Below are positions 26,365 to 35,843 of a DNA stretch of 64,000 bases, piece by piece. Made by a program: the position numbers and the translations under genes. The notes below the pieces were generated by a model, which made no database searches, was not told the origin of the DNA, and saw nothing but the letters and a program-made list of their open reading frames with translations. Positions within the stretch are counted from its first letter, which is position 1, and each line of letters opens with the position of its first letter. Origin of the DNA: Parvularcula oceani (GTDB taxonomy: Bacteria; Pseudomonadota; Alphaproteobacteria; Caulobacterales; Parvularculaceae); the NCBI RefSeq assembly GCF_000733125.1, contig NZ_JPHU01000006.1:119205-183204 (forward strand), read 5' to 3'.

Positions 26365-26501
26365 CAGATAGCATCTCCGTCTTCTGCCATCCAGTCATTC
26401 GCCATCCCTCAACCAATTGCGCCCCATCGATCGATGGAGTATTCTTCCCAAGCTTTCTGAGATGACGCGTTCCGGTCTCCCGCTCCGGCAGGAGACATTC
26501 C

Positions 26502-26948
26502 GTGAACCACGTACATCTCATTGGTCGGCTCGGCGCCGACCCGCTTTCCACCCCCTATGCGAGCGATCTCGGTCGGGACGACCCGAAGATCCTTGTCCGC
26601 TTCGACCTCGCGGTTGATGCCGCAAGCAGCCGAAAGGCGGAGGACACACCGCCTGTCTGGGTGCCCGTTGTCCTCTTCGACGGGCAGCCCGCGCGCTTTG
26701 CCGCCGAACATCTGACCAAGGGCGATCTCGTCGCCCTGTCGGGACGCCTCGACCTCCGCCGCTGGACCGATGAGGACGGCAAACCCATCCGCCGCCTGCA
26801 CGTCATCGCGAGCGAACTGCGCAAGCTGACACCCCGCCGGACGCCTGACGACGAAGGCGCCGATCCTCCGCCGGAAGACGACATCTCGGCGACCAATGTG
26901 GTGCCCCTCAACCATGAGCGGACCCAGCGGCGGGAGCGGCTGCAATGA
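26502..26948 (+). CDS. ssb: Single-stranded DNA-binding protein
   Basis: A 148-residue OB-fold protein. It has the SSB start NHVHLIGRLGADP, a middle VWVPVVLFDGQPARFA and ALSGRLDLRRWTDEDGKPIRRLHVIA. The C-terminal tail lacks the classical DDDIPF ending and instead finishes with a basic stretch, so it may not recruit the usual host partners. The GTG at 26502 follows AGGAG. Plasmid SSBs protect incoming single-stranded DNA; the place next to oriT and its direction toward oriT fit this. Its 3' end overlaps the convergent traD-like gene by 41 bases. Confidence 0.85.
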   Translation: MNHVHLIGRLGADPLSTPYASDLGRDDPKILVRFDLAVDAASSRKAEDTPPVWVPVVLFDGQPARFAAEHLTKGDLVALSGRLDLRRWTDEDGKPIRRLHVIASELRKLTPRRTPDDEGADPPPEDDISATNVVPLNHERTQRRERLQ

Positions 26949-27222
26949 CCGCTGCCTTTTGTTCGTTCGCCTCCCCGTTCAGCACATATGCCGGACGGGT
27001 CGCAGCCGCTTTGGCGTCGGACCGATCTGGTCCCTCGGCGGCCAGTCTCGCCAGCCCCTCCCGCAATTGCTCCGGGTTCCAGCCGTCGAGCCCGGCCTCC
27101 ATGACCAGGCTTCCGAGATACCGCGCCGCTTCGTCTTGCAGGGCCTTCTTGCGTTCTTTGAGTTCCGCCTCCCTGGCTTCGAAGCCCTTGAGTTCGGCGA
27201 GCGGGTCTTTCTTCCGTGGCAT
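26908..27222 (-). CDS. Small TraC/TraD-like conjugal transfer protein
   Basis: A 104-residue protein starting PRKKDPLAELKGFEAREAEL, a charged coiled-coil helix, followed by YLGSLVMEAGLDGWNPEQLREGLARLA. This resembles the small TraC/TraD proteins next to oriT on rhizobial and sphingomonad conjugative plasmids, which are thought to be relaxosome accessories. The C-terminal 30 residues are Ala-rich. The ATG at 27222 follows AAGGAGG. It diverges from the 27652 gene across the oriT candidate region. Confidence 0.7.
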   Translation of the reverse strand: MPRKKDPLAELKGFEAREAELKERKKALQDEAARYLGSLVMEAGLDGWNPEQLREGLARLAAEGPDRSDAKAAATRPAYVLNGEANEQKAAVIAAAPAAGSAHG

Positions 27223-27651
27223 GATGGCCTCCTTCCGGTTCGGATGGGACCATCGTGACGGCCAAGGCTCGTCCCGTCGCGGGCTACAATGCGGCTCGGT
27301 TGAACGAGGAAGTTCCGGCGTCGGCATCCCCAGTGTCGCGGGACCTCGGTCTCCCCGAAGAGAGGGAACCGGGATGGTCCCTCAGGGCCCGGAGGGCCTG
27401 ACTTGCCCTATCACACATGACGCACAGGGTGCCGGGGCGGCGCAACGCCAGTCTTTATGCGGGGTTGCGCCCAAGTCCGGAAAAGCAGGCATTGCAGAGA
27501 GGCGGGCTACGGCCTTCCCAATATCCCAGCGACTACGGAGTGTTGCGGGTAGCCCCCCGGACGACAACTGTATCCGAAAACCCGACAATTTCGGAAACAG
27601 AGGGTTTTTGAGCGTTTCAGCCTCCTTGGACATTGGGACAGGAGGTGCCCC
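27223..27651. other. Candidate origin of transfer (oriT) region
   Basis: This 429-base non-coding stretch lies between two divergent small conjugation genes, just before traD and the MobF relaxase. It holds a perfect 8-base inverted repeat, GGCGCAAC (27439-27446) and GTTGCGCC (27464-27471). A second is TCCGAAA (27573-27579) and TTTCGGA (27589-27595). On the minus strand a short hairpin GCAC-CCT-GTGC (27432-27422) leads into GTGCGT (27425-27420) and, 8 bases on, ATAG (27411-27408). That resembles the R388 nic region (GTGCGTATTGTCT/ATAG). Function is inferred. Confidence 0.6.
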
Positions 27652-27954
27652 ATGACCGCCTCCTTCCGGGTGCAGTTCCGCCTCAGCAAGGCGCGGACAA
27701 ATGCGCTGAAAGACCTCGCCGAGACGGCGGGGGTCTCCCCCAACCTCATGGCCAAATCGCTCTGCGAGGTGGCTCTCAGCCGGCAGGAGACCGACCCGAA
27801 ATCGGTCGAGCGGGACCTCCTCATCATCCGCGCCGGGATGGAGCAGCTCTTCCGGCGGTCCGGCCGGGAAAGCGAACTCGATGCCGCCATCGATGCGCTC
27901 GAGAAGCACCGGACGGCCACCGTCCGCACGGTGCAGCGGGGAGGCCTGTCATGA
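27652..27954 (+). CDS. Small protein preceding traD, possible relaxosome DNA-binding protein
   Basis: A 100-residue protein beginning TASFRVQFRLSKARTNALKD, a beta-strand then helix pattern compatible with a ribbon-helix-helix fold, and ending in a charged helix (SELDAAIDALEKHRT). The ATG follows GGAGG and the stop overlaps the traD start (ATGA). Small DNA-binding proteins at this place (TraM-, TraY- or MobC-like) bind oriT in related systems. I do not recognise the family with certainty. Confidence 0.7.
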   Translation: MTASFRVQFRLSKARTNALKDLAETAGVSPNLMAKSLCEVALSRQETDPKSVERDLLIIRAGMEQLFRRSGRESELDAAIDALEKHRTATVRTVQRGGLS

Positions 27955-30008
27955 GCACCAACGGTTCAGGACCCTTCAAGACCTTCCTGCGCGGCGGGCA
28001 GGTCACCCTCCACACGCTCCGCATGTTCGGCCAGGTCATGCGCTTTCTGAGCTTCGCCATGGTCTCGCTGATGCTGGTCATCGCCTGGGCCGGCGTCATG
28101 GCGAACACGGCGCCCGAGGACCGGCACTATGCGATGAAGCGCTACGAGGCCTGGGCGTATCGGGCCGCCGGGTTTCGGGGGAGCCTCGAGCTCAATATGC
28201 GGACAGCCGACGGGACCCATGCGCCCTTCCCGATCGGCACCATTCTCACCCACCCGACCGTAGCCGAGCATGAAAAACGGTTCCGCCATCAGCTCTTCGT
28301 CTGGGGGCGGATCGGCGCGCTCGGTGGAGGCTTTGGCTTCCTGATTCTGACCGGCCTTTTCGTCGGCCGGGGCACCACCCTCACCCGCACCCAGGTCAAA
28401 CGTGGCGCCGCCATGGCCTCGGCGCAGGAGCTCAAGGCACAGATCAGCGCCCACAACCGCTGGACGGCGATGAAACGCAAGGAGCTCCGGGGGCGGCCGC
28501 GCTATGCCCTTGCCGGCATCCCCTATCCGATCGGCTCGGAGGTCCAGCATACGGGGATCTCGGGCACCATCGGCTCGGGCAAGACCCAGGCGATCGCCGC
28601 CCTTCTCGATCAGATCCGCAAGGCCGGTGACCGGTCCGTGGTTTTCGACCTGACCGGCGGGTTCATCACGCCCTTCTACCGCGATGGTCGCGACACGATA
28701 CTAAACCCCCTCGACCGGCGGGCGCCGGCCTGGTCGGTGTTCGACGAGGCGAAGACCAAGGCCGGATTCGATGCCATTGCTGCGGCCATGATCCCCCGCG
28801 CCCAGAAGGCCGATCCGGTCTGGGCCGACTCGGCACGAATGGTGTTCTCCACTGCCGGTCAGCTCCTCTTGGGGGACGGCCGCGCCCGGAACAAAGACCT
28901 GGTCGATCTCCTGCTGAACGCGGAGCTCACCACGCTCGCCCCCTTCTTCGCCGGCACGCCTGCCGCCTCGATCATCTCGGCGGACACGCCGCGCATGACG
29001 AATTCCGTGCGGATGATGCTGTCGACCTATCTCGATGGCTTGCGGCTCCTGCCGAGCCGGGGTGACCGCTTTTCGATCACCGACTGGATCGAGAATGGTG
29101 ACGAGCGGTCAGCTCGGAACGCGGGGTCGACCCTCTTCCTCTCCTCCCGGGCGGACATGCATGAGACCCTGCGGCCGCTTTTGACCGTCTGGATGGACAC
29201 GGCCGTCAGGGCCCTGATGTCCAAACCGCGAGACCCGAACCGGCGGATCTGGTTCATCATGGACGAGGTCGCCGCGCTGCAGGAGCTGCCCTCCATCATG
29301 GACGGCCTCGCACGGGGCCGTCAGTTCGGCGCGGCCTTTGTCCTCGGCATCCAGGCGCAATCGCAGCTGAGGGACATTTACGGGCCCGACGGCGCGCAGA
29401 CCCTGTCCTCGGTCTGCCGGACCAAGCTGATCCTCGCCGCCTCCGACGCCGACACCGCCAAATGGTATGCGGACTTTCTTGGGCGGCAGGAGACCTCCCG
29501 CTCCAACGAGAATGTCTCCTTCGGGGCGAACACGATCAGGGACGGGGTCATGGTGGCCCGGCAGGAGCGGATCGAGCATCTCGTCATCCCCGAGGAGATC
29601 ATGAACCTCCGTTCTCTCGAGGGCTATCTCAAGATGCCCGAGGGCTTTCCCCTGGCGAAGGTGAAGGTGCCGCTGGTCCTGCGCGAAGACCGGGAATCGG
29701 CCTTCCTGCCGCGGGAGGATCAGGGTCTCCTAATCACCCGGGCGCGGGCCTCGCACACGGTCAAAGCCATGCAGGCCGCCGCGCGCCGACCTGGCAGCGA
29801 GGACGGCCAGCGGGATATGTTCAGCGAGGCCGAACGGGACGGCATCGACGAACTGATCGATCCCGAGACCGGCGAGGTGTCGGCGACGACGCGAGTGAAA
29901 GGCGTGGCGCAGGACGGGGCCGAAGGGGCCGATACTTCCTCACCGCCCGATCATCCGCGCCCCCGTGACACCGGCCAGGACTTCCCCGATTGGGGGCTCG
30001 AGCCCTGA
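27951..30008 (+). CDS. traD: Type IV coupling protein TraD
   Basis: A 685-residue TraD/VirD4-type ATPase. Two N-terminal membrane helices are visible (FLSFAMVSLMLVIAWAGVMA at about 25-50 and IGALGGGFGFLILTGLFVG at about 115-135). The Walker A is GTIGSGKTQAI (about residue 205) and the Walker B WFIMDEVAAL (about residue 435). It brings the relaxase-DNA complex to the secretion channel and pumps DNA. The ATG at 27951 overlaps the previous stop and follows GGGGAGG. Its stop overlaps the relaxase start, so both are made together. Confidence 0.94.
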   Translation: MSTNGSGPFKTFLRGGQVTLHTLRMFGQVMRFLSFAMVSLMLVIAWAGVMANTAPEDRHYAMKRYEAWAYRAAGFRGSLELNMRTADGTHAPFPIGTILTHPTVAEHEKRFRHQLFVWGRIGALGGGFGFLILTGLFVGRGTTLTRTQVKRGAAMASAQELKAQISAHNRWTAMKRKELRGRPRYALAGIPYPIGSEVQHTGISGTIGSGKTQAIAALLDQIRKAGDRSVVFDLTGGFITPFYRDGRDTILNPLDRRAPAWSVFDEAKTKAGFDAIAAAMIPRAQKADPVWADSARMVFSTAGQLLLGDGRARNKDLVDLLLNAELTTLAPFFAGTPAASIISADTPRMTNSVRMMLSTYLDGLRLLPSRGDRFSITDWIENGDERSARNAGSTLFLSSRADMHETLRPLLTVWMDTAVRALMSKPRDPNRRIWFIMDEVAALQELPSIMDGLARGRQFGAAFVLGIQAQSQLRDIYGPDGAQTLSSVCRTKLILAASDADTAKWYADFLGRQETSRSNENVSFGANTIRDGVMVARQERIEHLVIPEEIMNLRSLEGYLKMPEGFPLAKVKVPLVLREDRESAFLPREDQGLLITRARASHTVKAMQAAARRPGSEDGQRDMFSEAERDGIDELIDPETGEVSATTRVKGVAQDGAEGADTSSPPDHPRPRDTGQDFPDWGLEP

Positions 30009-32992
30009 TGGTCGCCTCGATCGCCGCCGTCTCGTCGGCCTCCGCCGGGGCTGCCTATTACGGCAAGGACAATTACTACGCCAAGGGCGCAAACGCGCCC
30101 GAACCCTCGTCCTGGTTCGGCAAGGGGGCCGCCAGCCTCGGCCTCAAGGGCGGGGTCGAGACCGAGACCTTCGAGCGCGTGCTGAACGGCGACACCCTCG
30201 ATGGCAAACGGGTCGGTCAACGCGAAGGCGAGACCGCCGAGCAGGCCCAGGCCCGCGCCCACCGGCCCGGCATCGATCTCACCTTCTCGCCGCCCAAGGA
30301 TGTCTCCCTTCTCCTCTATCTCGGCGGCGACAAACGCATTCTCGGCGCCCACCGGGGAGCGGTCGACCATACCCTCAAATGGGCCGAGAGAAACCTGGCA
30401 GGGACGCGGATCCGGACGGGACCCAGTGCGACCCCGGCGGTGAAAACCGGCAATCTCGTCGTCGCCAAGTTCGAGCATGACATCTCGCGGGACAAAGATC
30501 CCCAGCTCCACACCCATGCCGTCATCGCCAATATGACGAAGACGGAGGACGGCCGCTGGCGGGCCCTCCACAATGATCCCTTCTTCGCGCACCGGAAGAC
30601 GCTCAGCCTCGCCTATGATGCGACCATGCGGAACGCCCTGCGTGACCTCGGCTATCGCGTGAGGCTCGAGGACGGGAAGTCCGGGCGGTATTCCGTAGAC
30701 GGTGTGTCCGATGGCGCACGATCCGAGTTCTCCCAAGGCAAGGACCGGATCGACACAGCGGCCGCGGCGATCGATCATCCGACACGCGAGGCGCGCAACA
30801 AGCTCGCCATCAAGACCCGGCCTCCCAAGGACGAAATGCGCCAGGACGAGCGGCAGGCGCATTGGGAGGCGCGGGGAGCGGTATGGAAAAGCGCGCTCGA
30901 ACGGGTGGCCGAGGAGGCCCGGGACCGGGCGACGTCGGGCGCGACGGTTCGGCTTCTCGATGACCGAAAGGTCGATCGCGGCGGGCTTGCGGGGCTTGGT
31001 CACAAGCTGGCGCAGAACCTGTTCCGACCAACGCGGACCCTGCGGCTTGCCGAGAACGATCCGTACAGGCTCGAACGGGCGGCATCGGAAAGGGAGTATG
31101 CGGCGCGTGCCGCCGTCAGTTTCGGCCTTCGCCACCACGAGGAACGAGAAGCCGCCTTCTCCCTCCATCATGTCCGGCGAACGGCCCTCGAACATGCCGC
31201 CGATGGCATCACTTTGCGGGATATCGACAAGGAACTGCGGCTCCTCCGGCGGTCGGAAAAGCTTCTGGTCGCGCCTCGGGACCCGAATGCCGAAGCCACG
31301 ACCCGCCGGAGCATCAGCCATGAGGAAAAGACGCTCGCTCTTATCAAAGAGGCAGGAAAGGCAAATCCGCTGGTGAAGGGTCAGGCGCTCACCACAGCAT
31401 TGGCCAACACCACACTGACGCCGGGTCAGAAGGCGGCCATCGACCTCATTCTCGGCGGCCGAGACCGCCTGATCGGCGTGCAGGGCTATGCCGGGACGGG
31501 CAAGACCACCATGATGCGGCAGACGGCGGCGCTGGCCCGCGACCTCGCGCCGCTCGCAAAGAAGGACGGCTACAAGGTGCTGGGCCTCGCCCCCACCCAT
31601 TCCGCGCGGAAGACGCTGGAGAAAAGCGGCGGCTTCGACAGCTGGACCGTGTCGGCGTTTCTCCGCGGTGCCAACCGCGGCCCGCTCCCGCCGGACCTCA
31701 AGAACACCATCGTCCTCATCGACGAGGCGTCTTTCCTCTCCACCCGGAACATGAACGCCCTCCTCGAACGGCTGATCGCCCTGAAGCCGGCCAAGATCGT
31801 CCTTTCGGGTGACCGGCGGCAACATGGCGCCGTCGAAGCAGGCCGGCCCTTCGACATCGCGCAGCGGGCGGGCCTGCCGACCGCGGTGATGAAGGATATC
31901 GTCCGCCTCCCAAAGGACGAAGGGCACCGCGATCAGCGGGCGGCGGTGGAAGCGGCAGCGCAGGGCAAGGTCGCCGTTGCCATCAAGCGGCTGGAGGCCA
32001 ACATCGTCGAGCGACCGGGCGACCTTGCTGGCGGTGCCGTCGAGGCATGGCGCGCCCTGCCGAAAGACAAACAAGACGAGGCGCTGCTCGTCGCACCGAG
32101 CCACCGCCTGCGAGAGGCGATCAATCAGGGCATTCGATCGCAACTCATCGCCGATGGACGGCTGAGCGCGGAGACAACGACCATCCCGGTGCTGCGGTCG
32201 AAGAACCTGACCCGTGCCGAGGCCATGAGCCCGCGCAGCTATGTGGCGGGCGACGTCCTCCAGTTCCATGCCCGGCTCGACGTCATCAACGCCAAGAAGC
32301 ACACGCGACGGCTGATCACGGCGGTGGACGACAAGCGCGGCCGCCTCACCCTGCGCAACGCGCGGGGGAAGGAGGCGACCGTTCCGCTGTCCAGGCTTCA
32401 AGGCCGCTATGAGAACACCCCCTACTCGCTTCACCGCGAGGAACAGCTGGAGCTGCGCCGCGGCGACAGCGTGATCTTCACGCGGTCCGATCCTGACGCG
32501 GGCCTGTCCGCCATGGACGCGGCGAAGGTGGTCGGCTGGGACCAGGAGAGGGTTTCGTTGAATGTGAGCGGAACGCAGCGCCAGTTCGGGCGCGACGATC
32601 CCGCGCTCCGCTCACTGACCCACGGCTATGCGATGACCTCCCATGCCGCTCAAGGCCGAACGGCGAGCGACGTGGTCGCCGTGATGGATTCGAAGGAACG
32701 TGCACTGACGAGCCAAGTCGGCTTCTACGTGTCGATCAGCCGGTCAGCCGACACCCTCGCGCTCGTTGTCGATGACAAGGAGCGAGTGCTGAACGCGCTG
32801 CAGCAGCAGACGGGGTTGGAGGCGTCGGCGATGGAGACGGAGGGACGGATTGGGGATTTGACTGATCTAGGAACACATCAGGGCACGGGCACGACAAGCA
32901 ACCTGTCGGTGCCTGCCTCAGCAGCGGAGCAGAGAAACGAGACAACCGGCAACGAGCAAGACAGCTCTCTCGATCAAGATCTGTCGCTCTGA
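30008..32992 (+). CDS. mobF: MobF-family conjugative relaxase-helicase
   Basis: A 994-residue bifunctional relaxase. The N-terminal relaxase domain has the paired tyrosines Tyr17-Tyr18 and Tyr23-Tyr24 (AAYYGKDNYYAKG), GIDLTFSPPKDVSLLL and the metal-binding His157, His168 and His170 (QLHTHAVI). The C-terminal RecD2/TraI-like helicase has Walker A GYAGTGKTT (about residue 495) and IVLIDEASFLS. It nicks oriT, stays linked to the 5' end and unwinds the strand. The start differs slightly from the usual MLS start of TrwC. The last 60 residues are Ser/Thr/Gln-rich and lower in GC. Confidence 0.95.
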   Translation: MVASIAAVSSASAGAAYYGKDNYYAKGANAPEPSSWFGKGAASLGLKGGVETETFERVLNGDTLDGKRVGQREGETAEQAQARAHRPGIDLTFSPPKDVSLLLYLGGDKRILGAHRGAVDHTLKWAERNLAGTRIRTGPSATPAVKTGNLVVAKFEHDISRDKDPQLHTHAVIANMTKTEDGRWRALHNDPFFAHRKTLSLAYDATMRNALRDLGYRVRLEDGKSGRYSVDGVSDGARSEFSQGKDRIDTAAAAIDHPTREARNKLAIKTRPPKDEMRQDERQAHWEARGAVWKSALERVAEEARDRATSGATVRLLDDRKVDRGGLAGLGHKLAQNLFRPTRTLRLAENDPYRLERAASEREYAARAAVSFGLRHHEEREAAFSLHHVRRTALEHAADGITLRDIDKELRLLRRSEKLLVAPRDPNAEATTRRSISHEEKTLALIKEAGKANPLVKGQALTTALANTTLTPGQKAAIDLILGGRDRLIGVQGYAGTGKTTMMRQTAALARDLAPLAKKDGYKVLGLAPTHSARKTLEKSGGFDSWTVSAFLRGANRGPLPPDLKNTIVLIDEASFLSTRNMNALLERLIALKPAKIVLSGDRRQHGAVEAGRPFDIAQRAGLPTAVMKDIVRLPKDEGHRDQRAAVEAAAQGKVAVAIKRLEANIVERPGDLAGGAVEAWRALPKDKQDEALLVAPSHRLREAINQGIRSQLIADGRLSAETTTIPVLRSKNLTRAEAMSPRSYVAGDVLQFHARLDVINAKKHTRRLITAVDDKRGRLTLRNARGKEATVPLSRLQGRYENTPYSLHREEQLELRRGDSVIFTRSDPDAGLSAMDAAKVVGWDQERVSLNVSGTQRQFGRDDPALRSLTHGYAMTSHAAQGRTASDVVAVMDSKERALTSQVGFYVSISRSADTLALVVDDKERVLNALQQQTGLEASAMETEGRIGDLTDLGTHQGTGTTSNLSVPASAAEQRNETTGNEQDSSLDQDLSL

Positions 32993-33065
32993 TCCGCACA
33001 CGCCTTCTCACCGACCCCGGCCAAGCCAAGCTGTATCGCAACCCAAAGCCTCATCGCCATCGCTA

Positions 33066-35840
33066 TTATGTATGCTTGGCGATGATTTCGCTGATCTCAC
33101 TGGGCGCGAAAGCCACATCCCATGACCAGCGCCCGAAGCCGCTGGCTTGATTGACCGCTCTGACCCAAAGGTCGAGAGCATCCCGCTTCGCTTTATTCTG
33201 TGGACTGTCCTTTCCCTTGATTTCAAGGGCAAGGGTCCGCCCATTTGTCAAACGCACCAAGAAGTCGGGTAGGTACCGGCGCCGCGAGCCGCCCCACATG
33301 TAATGCACCTGAAAGCCGAGATGGTCGTTTTTCGCGAAGCTGACGACCGCGGAGTCCTTCTCGAAGAGGTTCGCGGCATACCCCTCCCAAGATGAGTCGC
33401 CAACGAGATGGCTGATATGGGATTTGACAGCCGGGAAGTTCGGTTTTGACGTGTACCACGTCCGCATATGCCCCGTCGAACCGATTGGCGCATCCTCATC
33501 GAAGACCAGGGCAAGTTTTTCCGTGTTCTGCTCGTTCACATGTCGCATCAAGTGTTGAACAACAAGATCGATGTTCAGGGCGATGAGGATGCGTCGCCTT
33601 AGGGGATCCGAATGAAAGAGCGATGGGATATCGAGAAGGTCAGAACCGAGGAACGTCTCGATGTGCCTGACCAGCTGGGAGGCGAGATAGTCCTCCGTTC
33701 CCCGGAAACTATGGCGCAACTCTGCGAAGCATTTTCGCGCCGCCTGGAAGATGAGGCGCTGTAGCCGGAACCCATCCGGCAGCTGCTCGAGATCAATGGC
33801 GGAGACCTTGCTCATATCGGTGGCGCCGCCAAGCGCAGGGGCGACGTCCGCTGAGATGGGCGTCGCCGTCGGATCGAGCGTCAACGGCGGGACCTGGCCC
33901 CAGTCGACGAGCAGCTGTGGCGTGACCACCGTTTCGATTCGGAGGATATTCGGCCATTTGATTTCGAGGTTGGCCCGTTCAGGGACCACCTCTATCTGCG
34001 TGGTCGGCTTTGGCGATGGCGGTGCGGCACCGGTATCGCTCGTTTCGGATATCGAGAGCGGAACGCCGAAAACGTTGACATACTCGGGCAGGAACAAGCC
34101 GTTATCGTCCGTGTCATAGGACACGCGCCTCAGGCCACGGCCCACCACCTGTTCGCAGAGGAGCTGGGAGGTGAACGCCCTCAGCCCCATAATGTGGGTG
34201 ACGTTCTTCGCGTCCCAACCTTCTGAAAGCATCGCCACAGAGATCACGTTCTGAAGGTCCTGCCCGGCGGCCCCGCGCTTGCCGACATTGTCGATCATCT
34301 CGCGAAGGAGCTCTTCCTTCTTCAGGTTGAGGAGGTCCTTCTTTCGCGTTTCCGGGATATTCGCGGCCTCGACGATGGCCGCAAGGCGTGCCTCGTAGTC
34401 CTTGTCGGAAGTCGCGGTCTCGCCGACTTCCGCCTTGTCCAGGACCTTGGAGTCGACCCGCAAGGTACGCTCCGGCGCTTGGAGTTCAGGCCAATGCGCG
34501 TCGCCTTGGTTGAAATAGTGCTCGATGCGGGCGGCAGTTTCCGTCCGGTTACAGACGGTCAGCATCAGCGGCGGCGAGTGATGGCCTGCCTTCTCCCAAT
34601 CCTCCCTATGCTGGCGCCGATCGGCTCCAAGCAGCGTGTAGGCATCCTGGACGAGCTTCGGCAGCGCTTCATGCGGCTCAGCCCCGGCGCGGTTCAGGTC
34701 TTCGGAGACCGAGGGATCGCGATAAATGTGATAGAGCTTGGATCGCAGTGTCCGCGCATCAGGTACGGCGTCGTCCCGCACAACGACACGGGGCGTCTTC
34801 ACGAGACCCGCCTCAATGGCGTCGTTCAAACCGAAATCCGAGACGATCCAGTCGAACAGAGCCGTGTCCGTACTCTTCTTCCCCGTGGGGGCAAAAGGTG
34901 TCGCGGAAAGGTCAAAGCAGCGCTGGACACGCCGTGTCTTGTGGATGCGGTCGAGGCCCTCGATCCATCGGGTTGCCTCGTCGAGGTCGATCCCCTGCTC
35001 CGCTGCCTGCTTCTTGCTGATCTTCAGCTCCGGCGGCTTGCGATAGGCATGGTGCGCCTCGTCATTGATGACGATAATATCCTTATGCGGCGAAAGCTTG
35101 CCCAGGACGCGGCGGGAGTAGGCTTCATCCGACTCCGCCCCTTTCTTCACCACGGAACGGGTGACGTCCTTCAAAGGCATTAGCGTGTGCCAGTTCTCGA
35201 TCAGCACCTCGGCCTGATTGAGTTTCGAGCGCAGCGCCTCGGACGGGCACATGTTGAACTCGTCGTAGTAACTCCCCTCGGTGGGGATCAGGACCTGCAA
35301 GCGCCCCTTCACCGTCAATCCGGGGGCGATGATCAGGACAGCCTTACTGAAATCCTTGTTGCGCTTCGGGTAGGTCAGCGCGTTCAGAACCTGCCAGGTG
35401 ATGATCATCGCCATCACCGTAGTCTTGCCCGCGCCGGTCGCCATCTTGTTGCAGAGCCGTTGCCAGTCCCCGCCATCGGTGGGGATATGGATGCCCTGCT
35501 TGTAGGCCTCCGCCCCTTCGACCCACCAGATCAGCGTCTCGATGGCTTCGAGTTGACAGAAATAGAACGGGTACTGACGGGCATCATCATCGTGCCAGTG
35601 CTCGAGCAGCTTTCGGGTGACAATGGTAACGCCGGGATAGCCGTCGGCTCGCCACTTATCGACCCGTTCGCGGATTGTGTTGACGAGATCGAGGGTTTCC
35701 GTCCGCTTGGTGTTATTCCGGGCGTCGAAGACGTCATAGCTCGCGGGGCGCCGCTCAGGCTTGATCTCGAGCTTCCCGCCCTTGCCTTCGACCCAATGCT
35801 GCTCCGGGCACTGATAAGGAGTGTTGATGATGAGGGACAT
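33066..35840 (-). CDS. res: Type III restriction enzyme Res subunit (helicase-nuclease)
   Basis: A 924-residue superfamily 2 helicase. Walker A is KMATGAGKTT (Gly136-Thr140 region), and the DEAH box is INDEAHHAYR (Asp260). Helicase motif VI is near VVGRGLRRVSYD. The C-terminus has a PD-(D/E)XK endonuclease pattern: DFLVRLTNGRTLALEIKGK (about 870-890). It lies 3 bases behind the modification gene in the same direction. Type III Res cuts DNA only in complex with Mod after ATP-driven sliding between two inversely oriented sites. It is shorter than classical EcoP1I-type Res but similar in plan. Confidence 0.9.
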   Translation of the reverse strand: MSLIINTPYQCPEQHWVEGKGGKLEIKPERRPASYDVFDARNNTKRTETLDLVNTIRERVDKWRADGYPGVTIVTRKLLEHWHDDDARQYPFYFCQLEAIETLIWWVEGAEAYKQGIHIPTDGGDWQRLCNKMATGAGKTTVMAMIITWQVLNALTYPKRNKDFSKAVLIIAPGLTVKGRLQVLIPTEGSYYDEFNMCPSEALRSKLNQAEVLIENWHTLMPLKDVTRSVVKKGAESDEAYSRRVLGKLSPHKDIIVINDEAHHAYRKPPELKISKKQAAEQGIDLDEATRWIEGLDRIHKTRRVQRCFDLSATPFAPTGKKSTDTALFDWIVSDFGLNDAIEAGLVKTPRVVVRDDAVPDARTLRSKLYHIYRDPSVSEDLNRAGAEPHEALPKLVQDAYTLLGADRRQHREDWEKAGHHSPPLMLTVCNRTETAARIEHYFNQGDAHWPELQAPERTLRVDSKVLDKAEVGETATSDKDYEARLAAIVEAANIPETRKKDLLNLKKEELLREMIDNVGKRGAAGQDLQNVISVAMLSEGWDAKNVTHIMGLRAFTSQLLCEQVVGRGLRRVSYDTDDNGLFLPEYVNVFGVPLSISETSDTGAAPPSPKPTTQIEVVPERANLEIKWPNILRIETVVTPQLLVDWGQVPPLTLDPTATPISADVAPALGGATDMSKVSAIDLEQLPDGFRLQRLIFQAARKCFAELRHSFRGTEDYLASQLVRHIETFLGSDLLDIPSLFHSDPLRRRILIALNIDLVVQHLMRHVNEQNTEKLALVFDEDAPIGSTGHMRTWYTSKPNFPAVKSHISHLVGDSSWEGYAANLFEKDSAVVSFAKNDHLGFQVHYMWGGSRRRYLPDFLVRLTNGRTLALEIKGKDSPQNKAKRDALDLWVRAVNQASGFGRWSWDVAFAPSEISEIIAKHT

Positions 35841-35843
35841 GGA

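Noticed and set aside
18463..27222. tRNA or integrase marking an element end
   Set aside because: I looked in intergenic gaps for a tRNA-like fold and for tyrosine or serine recombinase motifs and saw none; the element ends are outside the window or lost.
29951..32434. An 827-codon open frame on the minus strand across the relaxase gene
   Set aside because: It is antisense to a clear MobF relaxase with all motifs; its translation is Arg/Gly/Pro-rich with no family pattern, as expected from high GC.
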